Assembly (NCBI RefSeq): GCF_004327335.1
Contig: NZ_QJUO01000004.1
Location: 1-64,000 of the forward strand
DNA: 64,000 nucleotides
Source of the DNA: Stutzerimonas kirkiae
GTDB taxonomy: Bacteria > Pseudomonadota > Gammaproteobacteria > Pseudomonadales > Pseudomonadaceae
Direction: 5' to 3'
Position numbers and translations under genes: made by a program. Positions 25,031 through 33,735 of this stretch are shown piece after piece; position 1 is the first letter of the stretch, and every line of letters starts with the position of its first letter. The notes under the pieces were generated by a model that did not search any database, was not told the DNA's origin, and was given only the letters and a program-made list of their open reading frames with translations.

Positions 25031-25083
25031 CAAACCATTTACCCATGAATATTTCCTGCCACCGCCCACGCAGAGGACTCGCC

Positions 25084-25950
25084 ATGCCAGACGCCAAGAA
25101 CCAGTACGTGATCAAGATCAGTTGCCCGGCCACCTCCGGCATCGTCGCCGCGGTCACGACCTTTCTATCCGAACACGGCTGCTATATCAGCGAGATGTCG
25201 CAGTTCGACGACGAGATCAGCGGCACTTTCTTCATGCGCGCGGTGTTCCGCTTCAATACCGGTTTCGAAGGTGATATCGCGCAGGTCGAGCATGGCTTCG
25301 GCGGCGTCGCCGAGGCTTTCCGGATGAACTGGGAACTGCACAGCGCCAGCGTACCGATGCGCGTGCTGTTGATGGTCAGCCAGTACGACCATTGCCTCTC
25401 CGACCTGCTGTATCGCTATCACAAGGGCGAGATCCACATGCAGATCACCGCCATCGTCTCCAACCACCTGACCCTGCGGCCGATGGCCGAGCGCGAAGGC
25501 ATCCGTTTCATCTACCTGCCGGTGACCAAGGACACCAAGGCCCAGCAGGAAGCCGAACTGATGAAGATCGTCAATGAAACCGGTACCGAACTGGTGGTGC
25601 TGGCTCGCTATATGCAAATTCTCTCCGACGACCTGTGCAAGCAGCTCTCGGGGCGCGCCATCAATATCCACCATTCGTTCCTGCCCGGTTTCAAGGGCGC
25701 CAAGCCCTATCACCAGGCCTTCGAGCGTGGTGTCAAGCTGATCGGCGCTACCGCGCACTACGTCACCTCCGATCTCGACGAAGGCCCGATCATCGAGCAG
25801 GAAGTGCAACGCGTCGACCACAACTACACCCCCGACGCTCTGGTCGCGGTGGGGCGCGATACCGAGACCGTGGCGCTGTCCAAGGCGGTCAAGTATCACC
25901 TGGAGCACCGCGTATTCCTCAACCATGACAAGACGGTGATCTTCCGATGA
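25084..25950 (+). CDS. purU: Formyltetrahydrofolate deformylase
   Basis: 288 aa. N-terminal ACT domain ([20 protein letters not shown]), then a formyltransferase fold with the catalytic region [20 protein letters not shown] and [15 protein letters not shown]. It hydrolyses 10-formyl-tetrahydrofolate to formate and tetrahydrofolate in the cytosol. Here it heads an operon with folD and mgdABCD, so it should serve one-carbon disposal from methyl groups rather than purine synthesis. Start at 25084; an in-frame ATG at 25006 would run through the palindromic operator. Its stop overlaps the folD start by 4 bp. Confidence 0.92.
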   Translation: MPDAKNQYVIKISCPATSGIVAAVTTFLSEHGCYISEMSQFDDEISGTFFMRAVFRFNTGFEGDIAQVEHGFGGVAEAFRMNWELHSASVPMRVLLMVSQYDHCLSDLLYRYHKGEIHMQITAIVSNHLTLRPMAEREGIRFIYLPVTKDTKAQQEAELMKIVNETGTELVVLARYMQILSDDLCKQLSGRAINIHHSFLPGFKGAKPYHQAFERGVKLIGATAHYVTSDLDEGPIIEQEVQRVDHNYTPDALVAVGRDTETVALSKAVKYHLEHRVFLNHDKTVIFR

Positions 25951-26819
25951 GCGCCCGCTTGATCGACGGCAAGGCCGCTGCCGCCCGCGTACTCACCGAG
26001 GTGGCCACGCAGGTGGAGCGGCTCAAGGCGCAGGGCATCGAGCCGGCGCTGGCGGTGGTGCTGGTCGGCGACGACCCGGCCAGCCACGTCTATGTACGCA
26101 ACAAGGTGCGCAGCGCCGGTGAAACCGGCATCCGCTCGCTGGAGCGGCGGCTGCCAGCCGAAACCAGCGCCGAGGCACTGCTGGCGGTGATCGCCGAGCT
26201 GAACGCCGACCCTCTGGTCAACGGCATCCTGGTGCAGTTGCCGCTGCCGGGGCATATCGACGAGACCCGCGTATTGCAGGCGATCGACCCGCACAAGGAT
26301 GTCGACGGTTTCCACAGCGAAAACGTCGGCGGCCTCAGCCAGGGCCGCCCGGTGCTGACGCCCTGCACTCCGGCCGGCTGCATGCGCCTGCTGCGCGACA
26401 CCCTGGGCGACCTGTCCGGCAAGCATGCGGTGGTCATCGGTCGCTCGAACATCGTCGGTAAGCCGATGGCCGCCCTGCTGCTGGCCGCCAACTGTACGGT
26501 GAGCGTGCTGCACTCGCGCAGCCGCGATGCCCAGGCGCTGTCGCGCCAGGCCGATATCGTGGTGGCCGCCATCGGCCGCCCGAGGATGATCGGCGCCGAC
26601 TGGATCAAGCCCGGCGCGGTGGTGATCGATGTCGGTATCAACCGCATCGAGGAAGACGGCAGGAACCGCCTGGTCGGTGATGTCGACTTCGACGCGGTGC
26701 TGCCGGTGGCCTCGGCCATTACCCCGGTTCCAGGGGGCGTCGGCCCGATGACCATCGCCCTGCTGATGCACAACACTGTTACCGCCGCGCGCCAGCAGCA
26801 CGGCCAGGAGTCCGTCTGA
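25947..26819 (+). CDS. folD: Methylenetetrahydrofolate dehydrogenase / methenyl-THF cyclohydrolase
   Basis: 290 aa. Catalytic Tyr and Lys in [17 protein letters not shown], substrate loop [37 protein letters not shown] and NADP-binding [15 protein letters not shown]. Converts methylene-THF to formyl-THF. The overlap with purU upstream and mgdA downstream (TGATG) places it in the methyl-oxidation operon; this is likely a second, pathway-dedicated folD copy rather than the housekeeping one, though the window cannot prove that. Confidence 0.93.
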   Translation: MSARLIDGKAAAARVLTEVATQVERLKAQGIEPALAVVLVGDDPASHVYVRNKVRSAGETGIRSLERRLPAETSAEALLAVIAELNADPLVNGILVQLPLPGHIDETRVLQAIDPHKDVDGFHSENVGGLSQGRPVLTPCTPAGCMRLLRDTLGDLSGKHAVVIGRSNIVGKPMAALLLAANCTVSVLHSRSRDAQALSRQADIVVAAIGRPRMIGADWIKPGAVVIDVGINRIEEDGRNRLVGDVDFDAVLPVASAITPVPGGVGPMTIALLMHNTVTAARQQHGQESV

Positions 26820-28060
26820 TGCCTTTCGCCCTGCTCAAGTATGGCCTGTCCTCGGACTACCCGGCAGAAGTCGATCTGCCAGCGCCGAAGGAACTCAAAC
26901 CGTCCTACGACGTAGTCATCATCGGCGGCGGCGGCCATGGCCTGGCCACCGCCTACTACCTGGCCAAGTACCATGGCGTGACCAATGTCGCGGTGCTGGA
27001 GAAGTCCTACCTGGGCGGCGGCAACACCGCGCGCAACACCGCGGTGATCCGTTCCAACTACCTGACCAGCGAAGGCGTGCGTTTCTATGCCGAGTCGGTG
27101 AAGTTGTTCAGGAACCTCTCCAACGAGTTCGACTTCAACATCATGTACTCCGAGCGCGGCCAGCTCACCCTGGCGCACACCGACTCCACGGTGCGCGCCT
27201 TCCGCCAGCGCGCCGAGGTCAACCGGCATTTCGGCGGCCGCACCGAGATGATCGACCGCCAGCAGATCCGCGAACTGGTGCCGGCACTGAACCTCGACCC
27301 CGGCCATCTGCCGGTGCTCGCCGGCCTCTGGCACATCGACGGTGCCACCGCCCGGCATGACGCGGTGGCCTGGGGCTACGCCAAGGAAGCCGCCAAGCGC
27401 GGAGTGGAAATCCACCAGCTCACCGAAGTACAGGATTTCGTGGTGGAGAACGGTCGCGTCACGGCGCTGAAGACCAATCGTGGCACGGTACAGTGCGGCT
27501 GCGCGGTACAGGCCATCGCCGGCTACAGCTCGCTGCTGATGAACAAACTGGGTATCCGCGCGCCGATCCACAGCTACCCGCTGCAAGCCATGGTGACCCA
27601 GCCGTTCAAGCCGTTCCTCGACCCGCTGGTCAGCTCCTCCGCGCTGCATTGCTACGTGCAGCAGACCGGCCGTGGCGAAGTGGTGATCGGCGGCGGCTCC
27701 GACCCCTACCCGCTGTACAACACCCGCTCGACCCTGGACCTCAAGGAAGGCTTGCTGGCCCACGCCATCGAGATGTTCCCCTTCCTCGCCAACGCCAAGC
27801 TGATGCGCCAGTGGGCGGGAATCACCGACATGACCCCTGACTACAGCCCGATCATGGGGCGCTCGCCACTGGCCAACTATTACCTGGACGCCGGCTGGGG
27901 CACCTGGGGCTTCAAGGCCACGCCGATCTGCGGCTGGACCATGGCCGAGCTGGTGGCCAACGGCGGGCGTACGCCGGCGCTGATCGAACCCTTCGCCCTG
28001 GAGCGCTTCTCGACCTTCCGGCAGGTCAACGAAATGGGCGCCACGGCGGCCAGTCACTGA
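26819..28060 (+). CDS. mgdA: N-methylglutamate dehydrogenase subunit A (sarcosine oxidase beta-like)
   Basis: 413 aa, SoxB-type flavoprotein. FAD motif DVVIIGGGGHGLATAYYLAK at about residues 31-50, then LGGGNTARNTAVIRSNYLT, a substrate-side GLWHIDGATARHDAV and C-terminal DAGWGTWGFKATPICGW. Catalytic subunit that oxidises the N-methyl group of N-methylglutamate. Homologous to heterotetrameric sarcosine oxidase beta; I favour Mgd because gmaS and mgsABC are in the same window and glyA/serine genes typical of sox loci are absent. Confidence 0.85.
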   Translation: MPFALLKYGLSSDYPAEVDLPAPKELKPSYDVVIIGGGGHGLATAYYLAKYHGVTNVAVLEKSYLGGGNTARNTAVIRSNYLTSEGVRFYAESVKLFRNLSNEFDFNIMYSERGQLTLAHTDSTVRAFRQRAEVNRHFGGRTEMIDRQQIRELVPALNLDPGHLPVLAGLWHIDGATARHDAVAWGYAKEAAKRGVEIHQLTEVQDFVVENGRVTALKTNRGTVQCGCAVQAIAGYSSLLMNKLGIRAPIHSYPLQAMVTQPFKPFLDPLVSSSALHCYVQQTGRGEVVIGGGSDPYPLYNTRSTLDLKEGLLAHAIEMFPFLANAKLMRQWAGITDMTPDYSPIMGRSPLANYYLDAGWGTWGFKATPICGWTMAELVANGGRTPALIEPFALERFSTFRQVNEMGATAASH

Positions 28061-28095
28061 TGAACAGGATCAACGACGACCGCCAGTCGGTCGCT

Positions 28096-28144
28096 GCAGG
28101 AGCGGGCCATGCCCGCCGCTTCGCGGCCATCGGCCGCTCCTGTG
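28096..28144. repeat. REP-like palindrome in the mgdA-mgdB gap
   Basis: GCAGGAGCGGGCCATGCCCG .. GCGGCCATCGGCCGCTCCTG, the common Pseudomonas REP layout, inside the 115-bp gap between mgdA and mgdB. It would form a stem-loop in the operon mRNA. Related copies are at 35168, 39196 and 61868. Confidence 0.7.
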
Positions 28145-28175
28145 GGAAAACGCTCGTAACACTTGAGGCGAAACC

Positions 28176-28484
28176 ATGAAGATCATGCCTTGCCCACTCA
28201 ACGGGCCACGCAATATCAGCGAATTCACCTACGGCGGCGAACTCAAGTCGATGCCCGACCCCGCCACCTGCAGCGACGGCGAATGGGCCGACTACGTGTT
28301 CAACAGCGAGAACCGCGCCGGCATCGTCATCGAATGGTGGATGCACAACGCCTCCAGCTACTGGTTCCTCGCCGAGCGCCACACCGTCAGCGACGAAATC
28401 CTGCGCACCTTCGATCCGAAGGAAATCTTCAACCGCCGCGTCGACTTCGCCGCCCCGGCGCCCGCCAAGGAGGTGAGCGCATGA
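28176..28484 (+). CDS. mgdB: N-methylglutamate dehydrogenase subunit B (sarcosine oxidase delta-like)
   Basis: 102 aa, SoxD family. It starts KIMPCPLNGPRNISEFTYGG and continues WADYVFNSENRAGIVIEWWMH. SoxD proteins normally carry a Cys-x-x-Cys (CPxC) in this place for zinc; here it reads CPLN, so one ligand is missing or differs. Small structural subunit of the heterotetramer. Its stop overlaps the mgdC start by 4 bp. Confidence 0.85.
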   Translation: MKIMPCPLNGPRNISEFTYGGELKSMPDPATCSDGEWADYVFNSENRAGIVIEWWMHNASSYWFLAERHTVSDEILRTFDPKEIFNRRVDFAAPAPAKEVSA

Positions 28485-31393
28485 GCGCCGCCAACCGCCT
28501 GCCGGCCCCCCTGGGCCTGCTGATCGACCGCAATCGGCCACTGAGTTTCGACTTCGACGGCAAGCCCTACCAGGGCCTGGCCGGCGACAGCATCGCCAGC
28601 GCGCTGCTGGCCAACGGCCGCTGGCTGTTGTCGCGTTCGTTCAAGTACCACCGCCCGCGCGGCCCGCTGAGCATGGCCGGGCAGGATGCCAACAGCCTGG
28701 TGCAGTTGCCCGACGAGCCCAATGTGCTGGCCGACATGCAGCCACTGGCGGCGGGCATCACCGTGGCCGGGCAGAACTACGCCGGTAGCCTGGACAAGGA
28801 CCGCGACGCGCTGCTCGGGCACTTCTCCAGGTTCATGCCGGTGGGCTTCTACTACCGCTCGTTCTACAAGCCGAAAGGCATGTGGAAGGTCTGGGAGCCG
28901 ATCATCCGCAAAAAGGCCGGCCTCGGCGTACTCAACCTGGACTTCCAGCCGCAGTACCACGACAAGGCCTTCCTGTTCACCGACCTCGCCGTGATCGGCG
29001 CCGGTCCGGCCGGCCTCTGCGCGGCGCTGGCCGCCGCCAATGCCGGCGCCAAGGTACTGCTGATAGAACAGCAGTCCTATCTCGGCGGGTCGCTGGCCTG
29101 GGCGCGCTTCGACATCGACGGGCAGCGTGCGACGAAGCTGCGCGACGAACTGCTGGCGGCGGTGCAGGGCCATGCCAATATCCACATTCTCAAGGACGCG
29201 GTGTGCAACGCCTGGTTCACCGACCACTTCCTGCCGGTGATCCACGGCAACCGCCTGTACAAGGTGCGCGCCCGGCAGTGCATCGTCGCCTCCGGCGCCT
29301 TCGACCAACCGGTGGTGTTCCGCAACAACGACCTGCCAGGCGTCATGCTGACCAGCGCCGCCCAGCGGCTGATCAAGCTCTACGCGGTGAAACCCGGCCA
29401 GCGTGCGGTGCTGCTGACCGGCAACGATGACGGCTACCTGGCCGCCCTCGACCTGTTCGATGCCGGCGTGGAAGTCGCCGCGCTGATCGATATGCGCGCG
29501 CAGCCCGACAACGGCAGCCTGGTCACCGCGCTGCAGACCCGGGGCATTCCCTGCCACGCCAGCAGCACCGTATACGAGGCCATCGGCGAGCAGCACCTGC
29601 AGGCGGTGGAACTACGCCGTATCGTCGGCGAGGGCGAAGTCTCCGCCGAGGGCATGCGGGTCGACTGCGACTTGCTGTGTATGTCCGCCGGCTACATGCC
29701 GGTCTACCAATTGCTGTGCCAGGCAGGCGGCAAGCTCGCCTACGATGACGACAGCGCCGCCTTCAGCCTTGGCGGGCTGCCCGGCGGGCTGCAGGTGGCC
29801 GGCTCGGTGAATGGCCGCCACGCCCTCGACAATGTCCTGTGTGACGGCGCGCGCGCCGCCGCTGCCGCCGTCGCGGCGCTGGGCCTGGAGGCCGGCGCCG
29901 AGGCCGGCGAGTTCGTCGCCGAAGCACCGGTGAATTTCCCCTGGCCGATCTTCCCGCATCCCAAGGGCAAGGATTTCGTCGACTTCGACGAGGACCTGCA
30001 GGTACGCGATATCGTCAACGCCACCCGCCACGGCTACCGCGACGTGCAACTGGTCAAGCGCTTCTCCACCGTCGGCATGGGCCCGTCCCAGGGCCGCCAT
30101 TCGGCGCTGCCCACGGCGCGGCTGGTGGCCAGAGCCACCGGGCGCAACGTCAGCGAGACCGGGGTGACCACCGCCCGCCCGCCGTTCGTCGCGGAGAAGC
30201 TGGCGCACGTCGCCGGGCGCGGCTTCGACCCCTACCGGCAGACCGCCATGCACCGGCGCCACCTGGAACTGGGCGCGAAAATGATGCCGGCCGGCATCTG
30301 GCAGCGCCCGGCCTACTACGGCAAGCCCGAGGCGCGCGAAGCCTGCATGCAGGCCGAGGCGCGCCACGTGCGCGAGAAGGTCGGCCTGATCGACGTGTCC
30401 ACCCTCGGCGGCCTCGACGTGCGCGGCCCGGACGCTGCCGAACTGCTCAACCGCCTCTACACCTTCGCCTTCGCCAAGCAACCGGTGGGCCGTTCGCGCT
30501 ATGCGCTGATGACCAACGAACACGGCGTGGTGATCGACGACGGCGTCTGTGCGCGCTTCGCTGACGAGCATTTCTACGTCACCGCCACCACCAGCGGCGT
30601 CGACCGTATCTACCAGCAGATGCTCAAGTGGAATGCGCAATGGCGCCTGAACGTCGACATCACCAACGTCACCGCCGCGCTGGCGGCGGTCAACCTGGCC
30701 GGGCCGGACTCGCGCAAGGTGCTGGAGACACTGTGCAGCGATGTCGAGCTGTCCGCCGAAGCCTTCCCCTATCTCGGTGTGCGTAGCGGTACACTTACCA
30801 GCCTCTCTGGGGCCGGCATCCCGGCGCGCTTGCTGCGGGTCGGCTTCGTCGGTGAGCTGGGCTACGAGATCCACGTCCCGGCGCGCTACGGCGAAGCCCT
30901 GTGGGACGCACTGATGGAAGCCGGCAAGGCCTTCGCTATCCGCCCCTTCGGCGTCGAGACCCAGCGCCTGCTGCGCCTGGAAAAGGGCCATGTGATCATC
31001 AGCCAGGACACCGACGGCATGACCAGCCCGGCGGAAATCGACATGACCTGGGCCATCGCCCGCGGCAAGCCGTTCTTCGTCGGCAAGCGCTCGGTGGAAA
31101 TCCTCGAGGCCCAGCCGCTCACCCGCAAGCTGGTCGGCTTCAGCCTGCCCCAGGGCAGCCGCCAGCCGCTGGAAGGCCACCTGGTGCTCAAGGGCGACGC
31201 CATCAGCGGCAACGTCACCTCCTGCGAGTATTCGCAGACCCTCGGGCAGATCATCGGCCTGGCCTATTGTGCCGTCGACCAGGCCAGCCCCGGCCAGCGC
31301 ATCCCGATCCGTGTCGAAGGCGGCGAAGTGGTGCAGGCCACGGTGGTGAAACTACCGTTCTTCGATCCCGACAACCAACGCCAGGAGCTGTAA
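28481..31393 (+). CDS. mgdC: N-methylglutamate dehydrogenase subunit C (sarcosine oxidase alpha-like)
   Basis: 970 aa, SoxA-type. Order: N-terminal ferredoxin-like 2Fe-2S-fold region (about 15-105; SFKYHRPRGPLSM), NAD/FAD-binding region (LAVIGAGPAGLCAALAAANA at about 169) and C-terminal GcvT-like tetrahydrofolate domain (about 590-960; GLIDVSTLGGLDVRGPDA, GRSRYALMTNEHGVVIDDGV, LRVGFVGELGYEIHVP). The folate domain captures the methyl carbon as methylene-THF for FolD and PurU. Start at 28481 follows a GGAGGTGAGCGC leader. Confidence 0.86.
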   Translation: MSAANRLPAPLGLLIDRNRPLSFDFDGKPYQGLAGDSIASALLANGRWLLSRSFKYHRPRGPLSMAGQDANSLVQLPDEPNVLADMQPLAAGITVAGQNYAGSLDKDRDALLGHFSRFMPVGFYYRSFYKPKGMWKVWEPIIRKKAGLGVLNLDFQPQYHDKAFLFTDLAVIGAGPAGLCAALAAANAGAKVLLIEQQSYLGGSLAWARFDIDGQRATKLRDELLAAVQGHANIHILKDAVCNAWFTDHFLPVIHGNRLYKVRARQCIVASGAFDQPVVFRNNDLPGVMLTSAAQRLIKLYAVKPGQRAVLLTGNDDGYLAALDLFDAGVEVAALIDMRAQPDNGSLVTALQTRGIPCHASSTVYEAIGEQHLQAVELRRIVGEGEVSAEGMRVDCDLLCMSAGYMPVYQLLCQAGGKLAYDDDSAAFSLGGLPGGLQVAGSVNGRHALDNVLCDGARAAAAAVAALGLEAGAEAGEFVAEAPVNFPWPIFPHPKGKDFVDFDEDLQVRDIVNATRHGYRDVQLVKRFSTVGMGPSQGRHSALPTARLVARATGRNVSETGVTTARPPFVAEKLAHVAGRGFDPYRQTAMHRRHLELGAKMMPAGIWQRPAYYGKPEAREACMQAEARHVREKVGLIDVSTLGGLDVRGPDAAELLNRLYTFAFAKQPVGRSRYALMTNEHGVVIDDGVCARFADEHFYVTATTSGVDRIYQQMLKWNAQWRLNVDITNVTAALAAVNLAGPDSRKVLETLCSDVELSAEAFPYLGVRSGTLTSLSGAGIPARLLRVGFVGELGYEIHVPARYGEALWDALMEAGKAFAIRPFGVETQRLLRLEKGHVIISQDTDGMTSPAEIDMTWAIARGKPFFVGKRSVEILEAQPLTRKLVGFSLPQGSRQPLEGHLVLKGDAISGNVTSCEYSQTLGQIIGLAYCAVDQASPGQRIPIRVEGGEVVQATVVKLPFFDPDNQRQEL

Positions 31394-31395
31394 GC

Positions 31396-32073
31396 ATGAC
31401 CACTCAAGCCGAACACTTCAGCGAACGCAGCCCGCTGCACAGCCTGCACAGCGGCGCCCGCCTGGGCAAACTCGGTGACTGCAGCATCGTCACCAGCTAC
31501 GGTGGCAGCGACGAAGCCGCGACGGCGGCACGTTGCGCGCTGCTCGACTTCAGCAACCTGGCACGCGTCGGTTTCCGTGGCGAGGCGGCGGCGAGCTATC
31601 TCGGCGCACGAGGCTACGAGCTGCCGGACGCCCCCAACCAGGCGCTGAGCCAGAACGATGGCGGCCAGGTATTGCGCCTGTCGCAGAATGAATACCTGCT
31701 GCTCGGCAGCCTGCTCGACGCCGGTAGCCGCATCCGCCAGGAAGAACGCGAGTGGCAGTACGATGGCCGTGCCAACTACCTGCTGCCGCGCCAGGACAGC
31801 CATGCCTGGCTGCTGCTGAGCGGCCAGTACGGCAGCCAGGTGATGGCCAAGCTGTGCGGTGTCGACCTGGGCGCCGAAGCCTTCGGCCCTGGCAGCGTGG
31901 CGCAGACCTCGGCGGCGCGCATCAACGTGATCGTCGCCAACCTGCCATTGGGCGAACTGCCCTGCCTGCATATCCTCTGCGACCGCGCTTCGGCCCACTA
32001 TCTATGGGGCGCGCTGCTGGATGCCATGCAGGAGTTCGATGGGCAGCCGGTGGGTATCGATGCCTTGCCTTGA
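31396..32073 (+). CDS. mgdD: N-methylglutamate dehydrogenase subunit D (sarcosine oxidase gamma-like)
   Basis: 225 aa, SoxG family (weak GcvT-like fold). Seen: CALLDFSNLARVGFRG, RLSQNEYLLLGSLLDAG, QDSHAWLLLSGQYGSQVMAKLC and a terminal GALLDAMQEFDGQPVGIDALP. Fourth subunit of the heterotetramer. It starts 3 bp after mgdC with GGAGCTGTAAGC upstream. A heptamer hairpin begins at its stop codon, which may end or stabilise the transcript. Confidence 0.82.
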   Translation: MTTQAEHFSERSPLHSLHSGARLGKLGDCSIVTSYGGSDEAATAARCALLDFSNLARVGFRGEAAASYLGARGYELPDAPNQALSQNDGGQVLRLSQNEYLLLGSLLDAGSRIRQEEREWQYDGRANYLLPRQDSHAWLLLSGQYGSQVMAKLCGVDLGAEAFGPGSVAQTSAARINVIVANLPLGELPCLHILCDRASAHYLWGALLDAMQEFDGQPVGIDALP

Positions 32074-32130
32074 GCTGCAAGCTGCAAGAAAGAGCATGGG
32101 CCGCTTTGACTTGCAGCTTGAAGCTTGAAA
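32072..32130. repeat. Heptamer hairpin repeat after mgdD
   Basis: Left arm GAGCTGCAAGCTGCAAG (32072-32088), right arm CTTGCAGCTTGAAGCTTG (32110-32127), loop about 21 bases; pairs over CAAGCTGCAAG/CTTGCAGCTTG. It begins at the last bases of the mgdD stop codon. Confidence 0.65.
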
Positions 32131-32160
32131 CCTGCTGCTGCCTTTCCCCGGAGAACTGCG

Positions 32161-32952
32161 ATGACCCTGCACGATGAACCCACGGAGCGCGACACCGACT
32201 ATCGGGTGCCCGCCCTGCAGCGCGGCCTGAGCATCGTGCAGATGTTCAGCGCTGCGGAGCGCAGCCTGAGCGCCAACGAAATCGCCGAACGCCTCGGTGT
32301 CAGCCTCTCGGCGATCTACCGTATCGTCTTTACCCTGACCGAGATGGGCTACCTGCGCAAACTCGGCAAGAACAGCTACGAACTCGGCCCGCAGGTACTC
32401 TGCGACGGCTTCGCCTACCTGGCCAGCCGCGACCTGGCGGACATCGCCATGGCGCACCTCAACGCGCTGCGCGACCGCACCTCGCTGTCCTGCCACCTGT
32501 CGATCCGCGAACAGACCGACAGCCTCTACATCTACCGCGCCTTCGCCGCACAGCGGCTGTCGGTGAACATCCCGATCGGCACGCGCATCCCCTGCCACTG
32601 CACGGCCATGGGCCGCATGCTGCTCAGCGGCCTGTCGCCGATGGAACTGGACCGGCTGTACCAGCATGTGCGCCTGGACGACTACCCGCCACCGGCGCCG
32701 AAGACCCTGCCGGAACTGCACCAGTTGCTCGAACGCGACCGCGAGCGTGGCTGGGTACTGCACCGCTCCGACTACTCCACCGCCATCGCCAGCGCCATAC
32801 ACGACCACCGGGGCGACGTGGTGGCGGCGATCAACCTGTCCGGCCCGGAGGCGGTGATGGACAGCCCGGTGGCCCGCGAACGCTATCGTGAAAGCCTGCA
32901 ACAATGCGCCCAGGCGATATCCCGCGAACTCGGCGCACGGCAGCCGGCATGA
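32161..32952 (+). CDS. IclR-family transcriptional regulator
   Basis: 263 aa. Winged helix at about 15-75 (ALQRGLSIVQMFSAAERSLS, VSLSAIYRIVFTLTEMGYL) and an effector domain (SLSCHLSIREQTDSLYIYRA, IGTRIPCHCTAMGRMLLSG). It follows mgdD by 87 bp on the same strand and overlaps the next gene by 4 bp, so it may be the pathway-specific regulator of purU-folD-mgd. The perfect palindrome upstream of purU is a candidate site. Confidence 0.85.
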   Translation: MTLHDEPTERDTDYRVPALQRGLSIVQMFSAAERSLSANEIAERLGVSLSAIYRIVFTLTEMGYLRKLGKNSYELGPQVLCDGFAYLASRDLADIAMAHLNALRDRTSLSCHLSIREQTDSLYIYRAFAAQRLSVNIPIGTRIPCHCTAMGRMLLSGLSPMELDRLYQHVRLDDYPPPAPKTLPELHQLLERDRERGWVLHRSDYSTAIASAIHDHRGDVVAAINLSGPEAVMDSPVARERYRESLQQCAQAISRELGARQPA

Positions 32953-33398
32953 GCATCCGTCTCGCCACCCCCGGCGACATCCCCGCCCTGTGCCGCCTGC
33001 TCGACCAGTTGTTCGCCCAGGAAACCGAATTCACCCCGGACCACGCCGCGCAGACACGCGGGCTGCGGATGATCGTCGAACACCCCGAAGTCGGCGAAAT
33101 CCTGGTGGCCGAGCAGGATGGCGGTATCGTCGCCATGGTCAGCCTGCTCTACAGCGTCTCCACCGCCCTCGGCGCCCCGGTGGCGCTGCTGGAAGACATG
33201 GTGGTGGACGCCGCCAACCGCGCCAGCGGCTTCGGTAGCCAGTTGCTGGATGCCGCCATCGCCCACGCCCGCCAGCGTGGCTGCCGCCGCATCACCCTGC
33301 TGACCGACAGCGACAACCATGCCGCGCAACGCTTCTACGCGCGCCAGGGCTTTCAGCCATCGAGCATGCTGCCCATGCGCCTGCTGCCGGGCCAGTGA
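32949..33398 (+). CDS. GNAT-family N-acetyltransferase
   Basis: 149 aa, GNAT fold. SIRLATPGDIPALCRLLDQLF at the N terminus, the acetyl-CoA loop VVDAANRASGFGSQLLDAAI and the C-terminal NHAAQRFYARQGFQPSS. Its ATG overlaps the iclR stop (ATGA). Substrate unknown; an amine or amino acid would fit the neighbours but nothing in the sequence proves this. Confidence 0.82.
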   Translation: MSIRLATPGDIPALCRLLDQLFAQETEFTPDHAAQTRGLRMIVEHPEVGEILVAEQDGGIVAMVSLLYSVSTALGAPVALLEDMVVDAANRASGFGSQLLDAAIAHARQRGCRRITLLTDSDNHAAQRFYARQGFQPSSMLPMRLLPGQ

Positions 33399-33735
33399 CG
33401 GGGTTCGAGCGGGCAACCGGTGCCCGCCCCGACGGCCTTCATCGACCGGCCCGGTCGCCACGGGCCTGGATGCCCTGGCTGCCCACGTCGCGCCAGGCCA
33501 CGGCGGCGCGGCGTGCCCGACAGCCCGGACGGTGACCGCTTGCCGGCCCCCGCAACGGACTCCAGCCTGAAGCTCGCGGCTACCCCTTGGCCGATTACCG
33601 CCAGCCCACCTTCATGACATATGATCAGAACACTTCGATCTAAATACACCGCCCGCTTATTGCTCTGTGTCATTGACCCACAGCCAGGGCTTTTCCATCC
33701 TGCGCCTTTTCCAACCGTTCGCAGGAACAACAACA
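33399..33735. other. Non-coding region upstream of metY
   Basis: A GCGGGCA/TGCCCGC stem-loop at 33409-33427 just after the GNAT stop could end that transcript, though no T-tract follows. The rest is GC-rich without a gene until about 33610, where AT-richer DNA begins that probably holds the metY promoter. No SAM riboswitch was recognised. Confidence 0.4.

Larger units (their letters stand above)
24288..25083. other. Long non-coding region upstream of purU
   Basis: About 800 bp without a recognisable gene. The first half is GC-rich and holds the long hairpin at 24664-24773. The second half from about 24920 is AT-rich and is the likely promoter region of purU-folD-mgdABCD. Confidence 0.5.

Noticed and set aside
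26819..32073. Heterotetrameric sarcosine oxidase (soxBDAG) as the name for the four-subunit flavoenzyme
   Set aside because: Homologous, but gmaS and mgsABC are nearby, glyA is absent and the delta subunit lacks CPxC, so N-methylglutamate dehydrogenase fits better. Not fully excluded.
33399..33735. SAM riboswitch upstream of metY
   Set aside because: No recognisable SAM-I or SAM-II core motifs or terminator-antiterminator pair.
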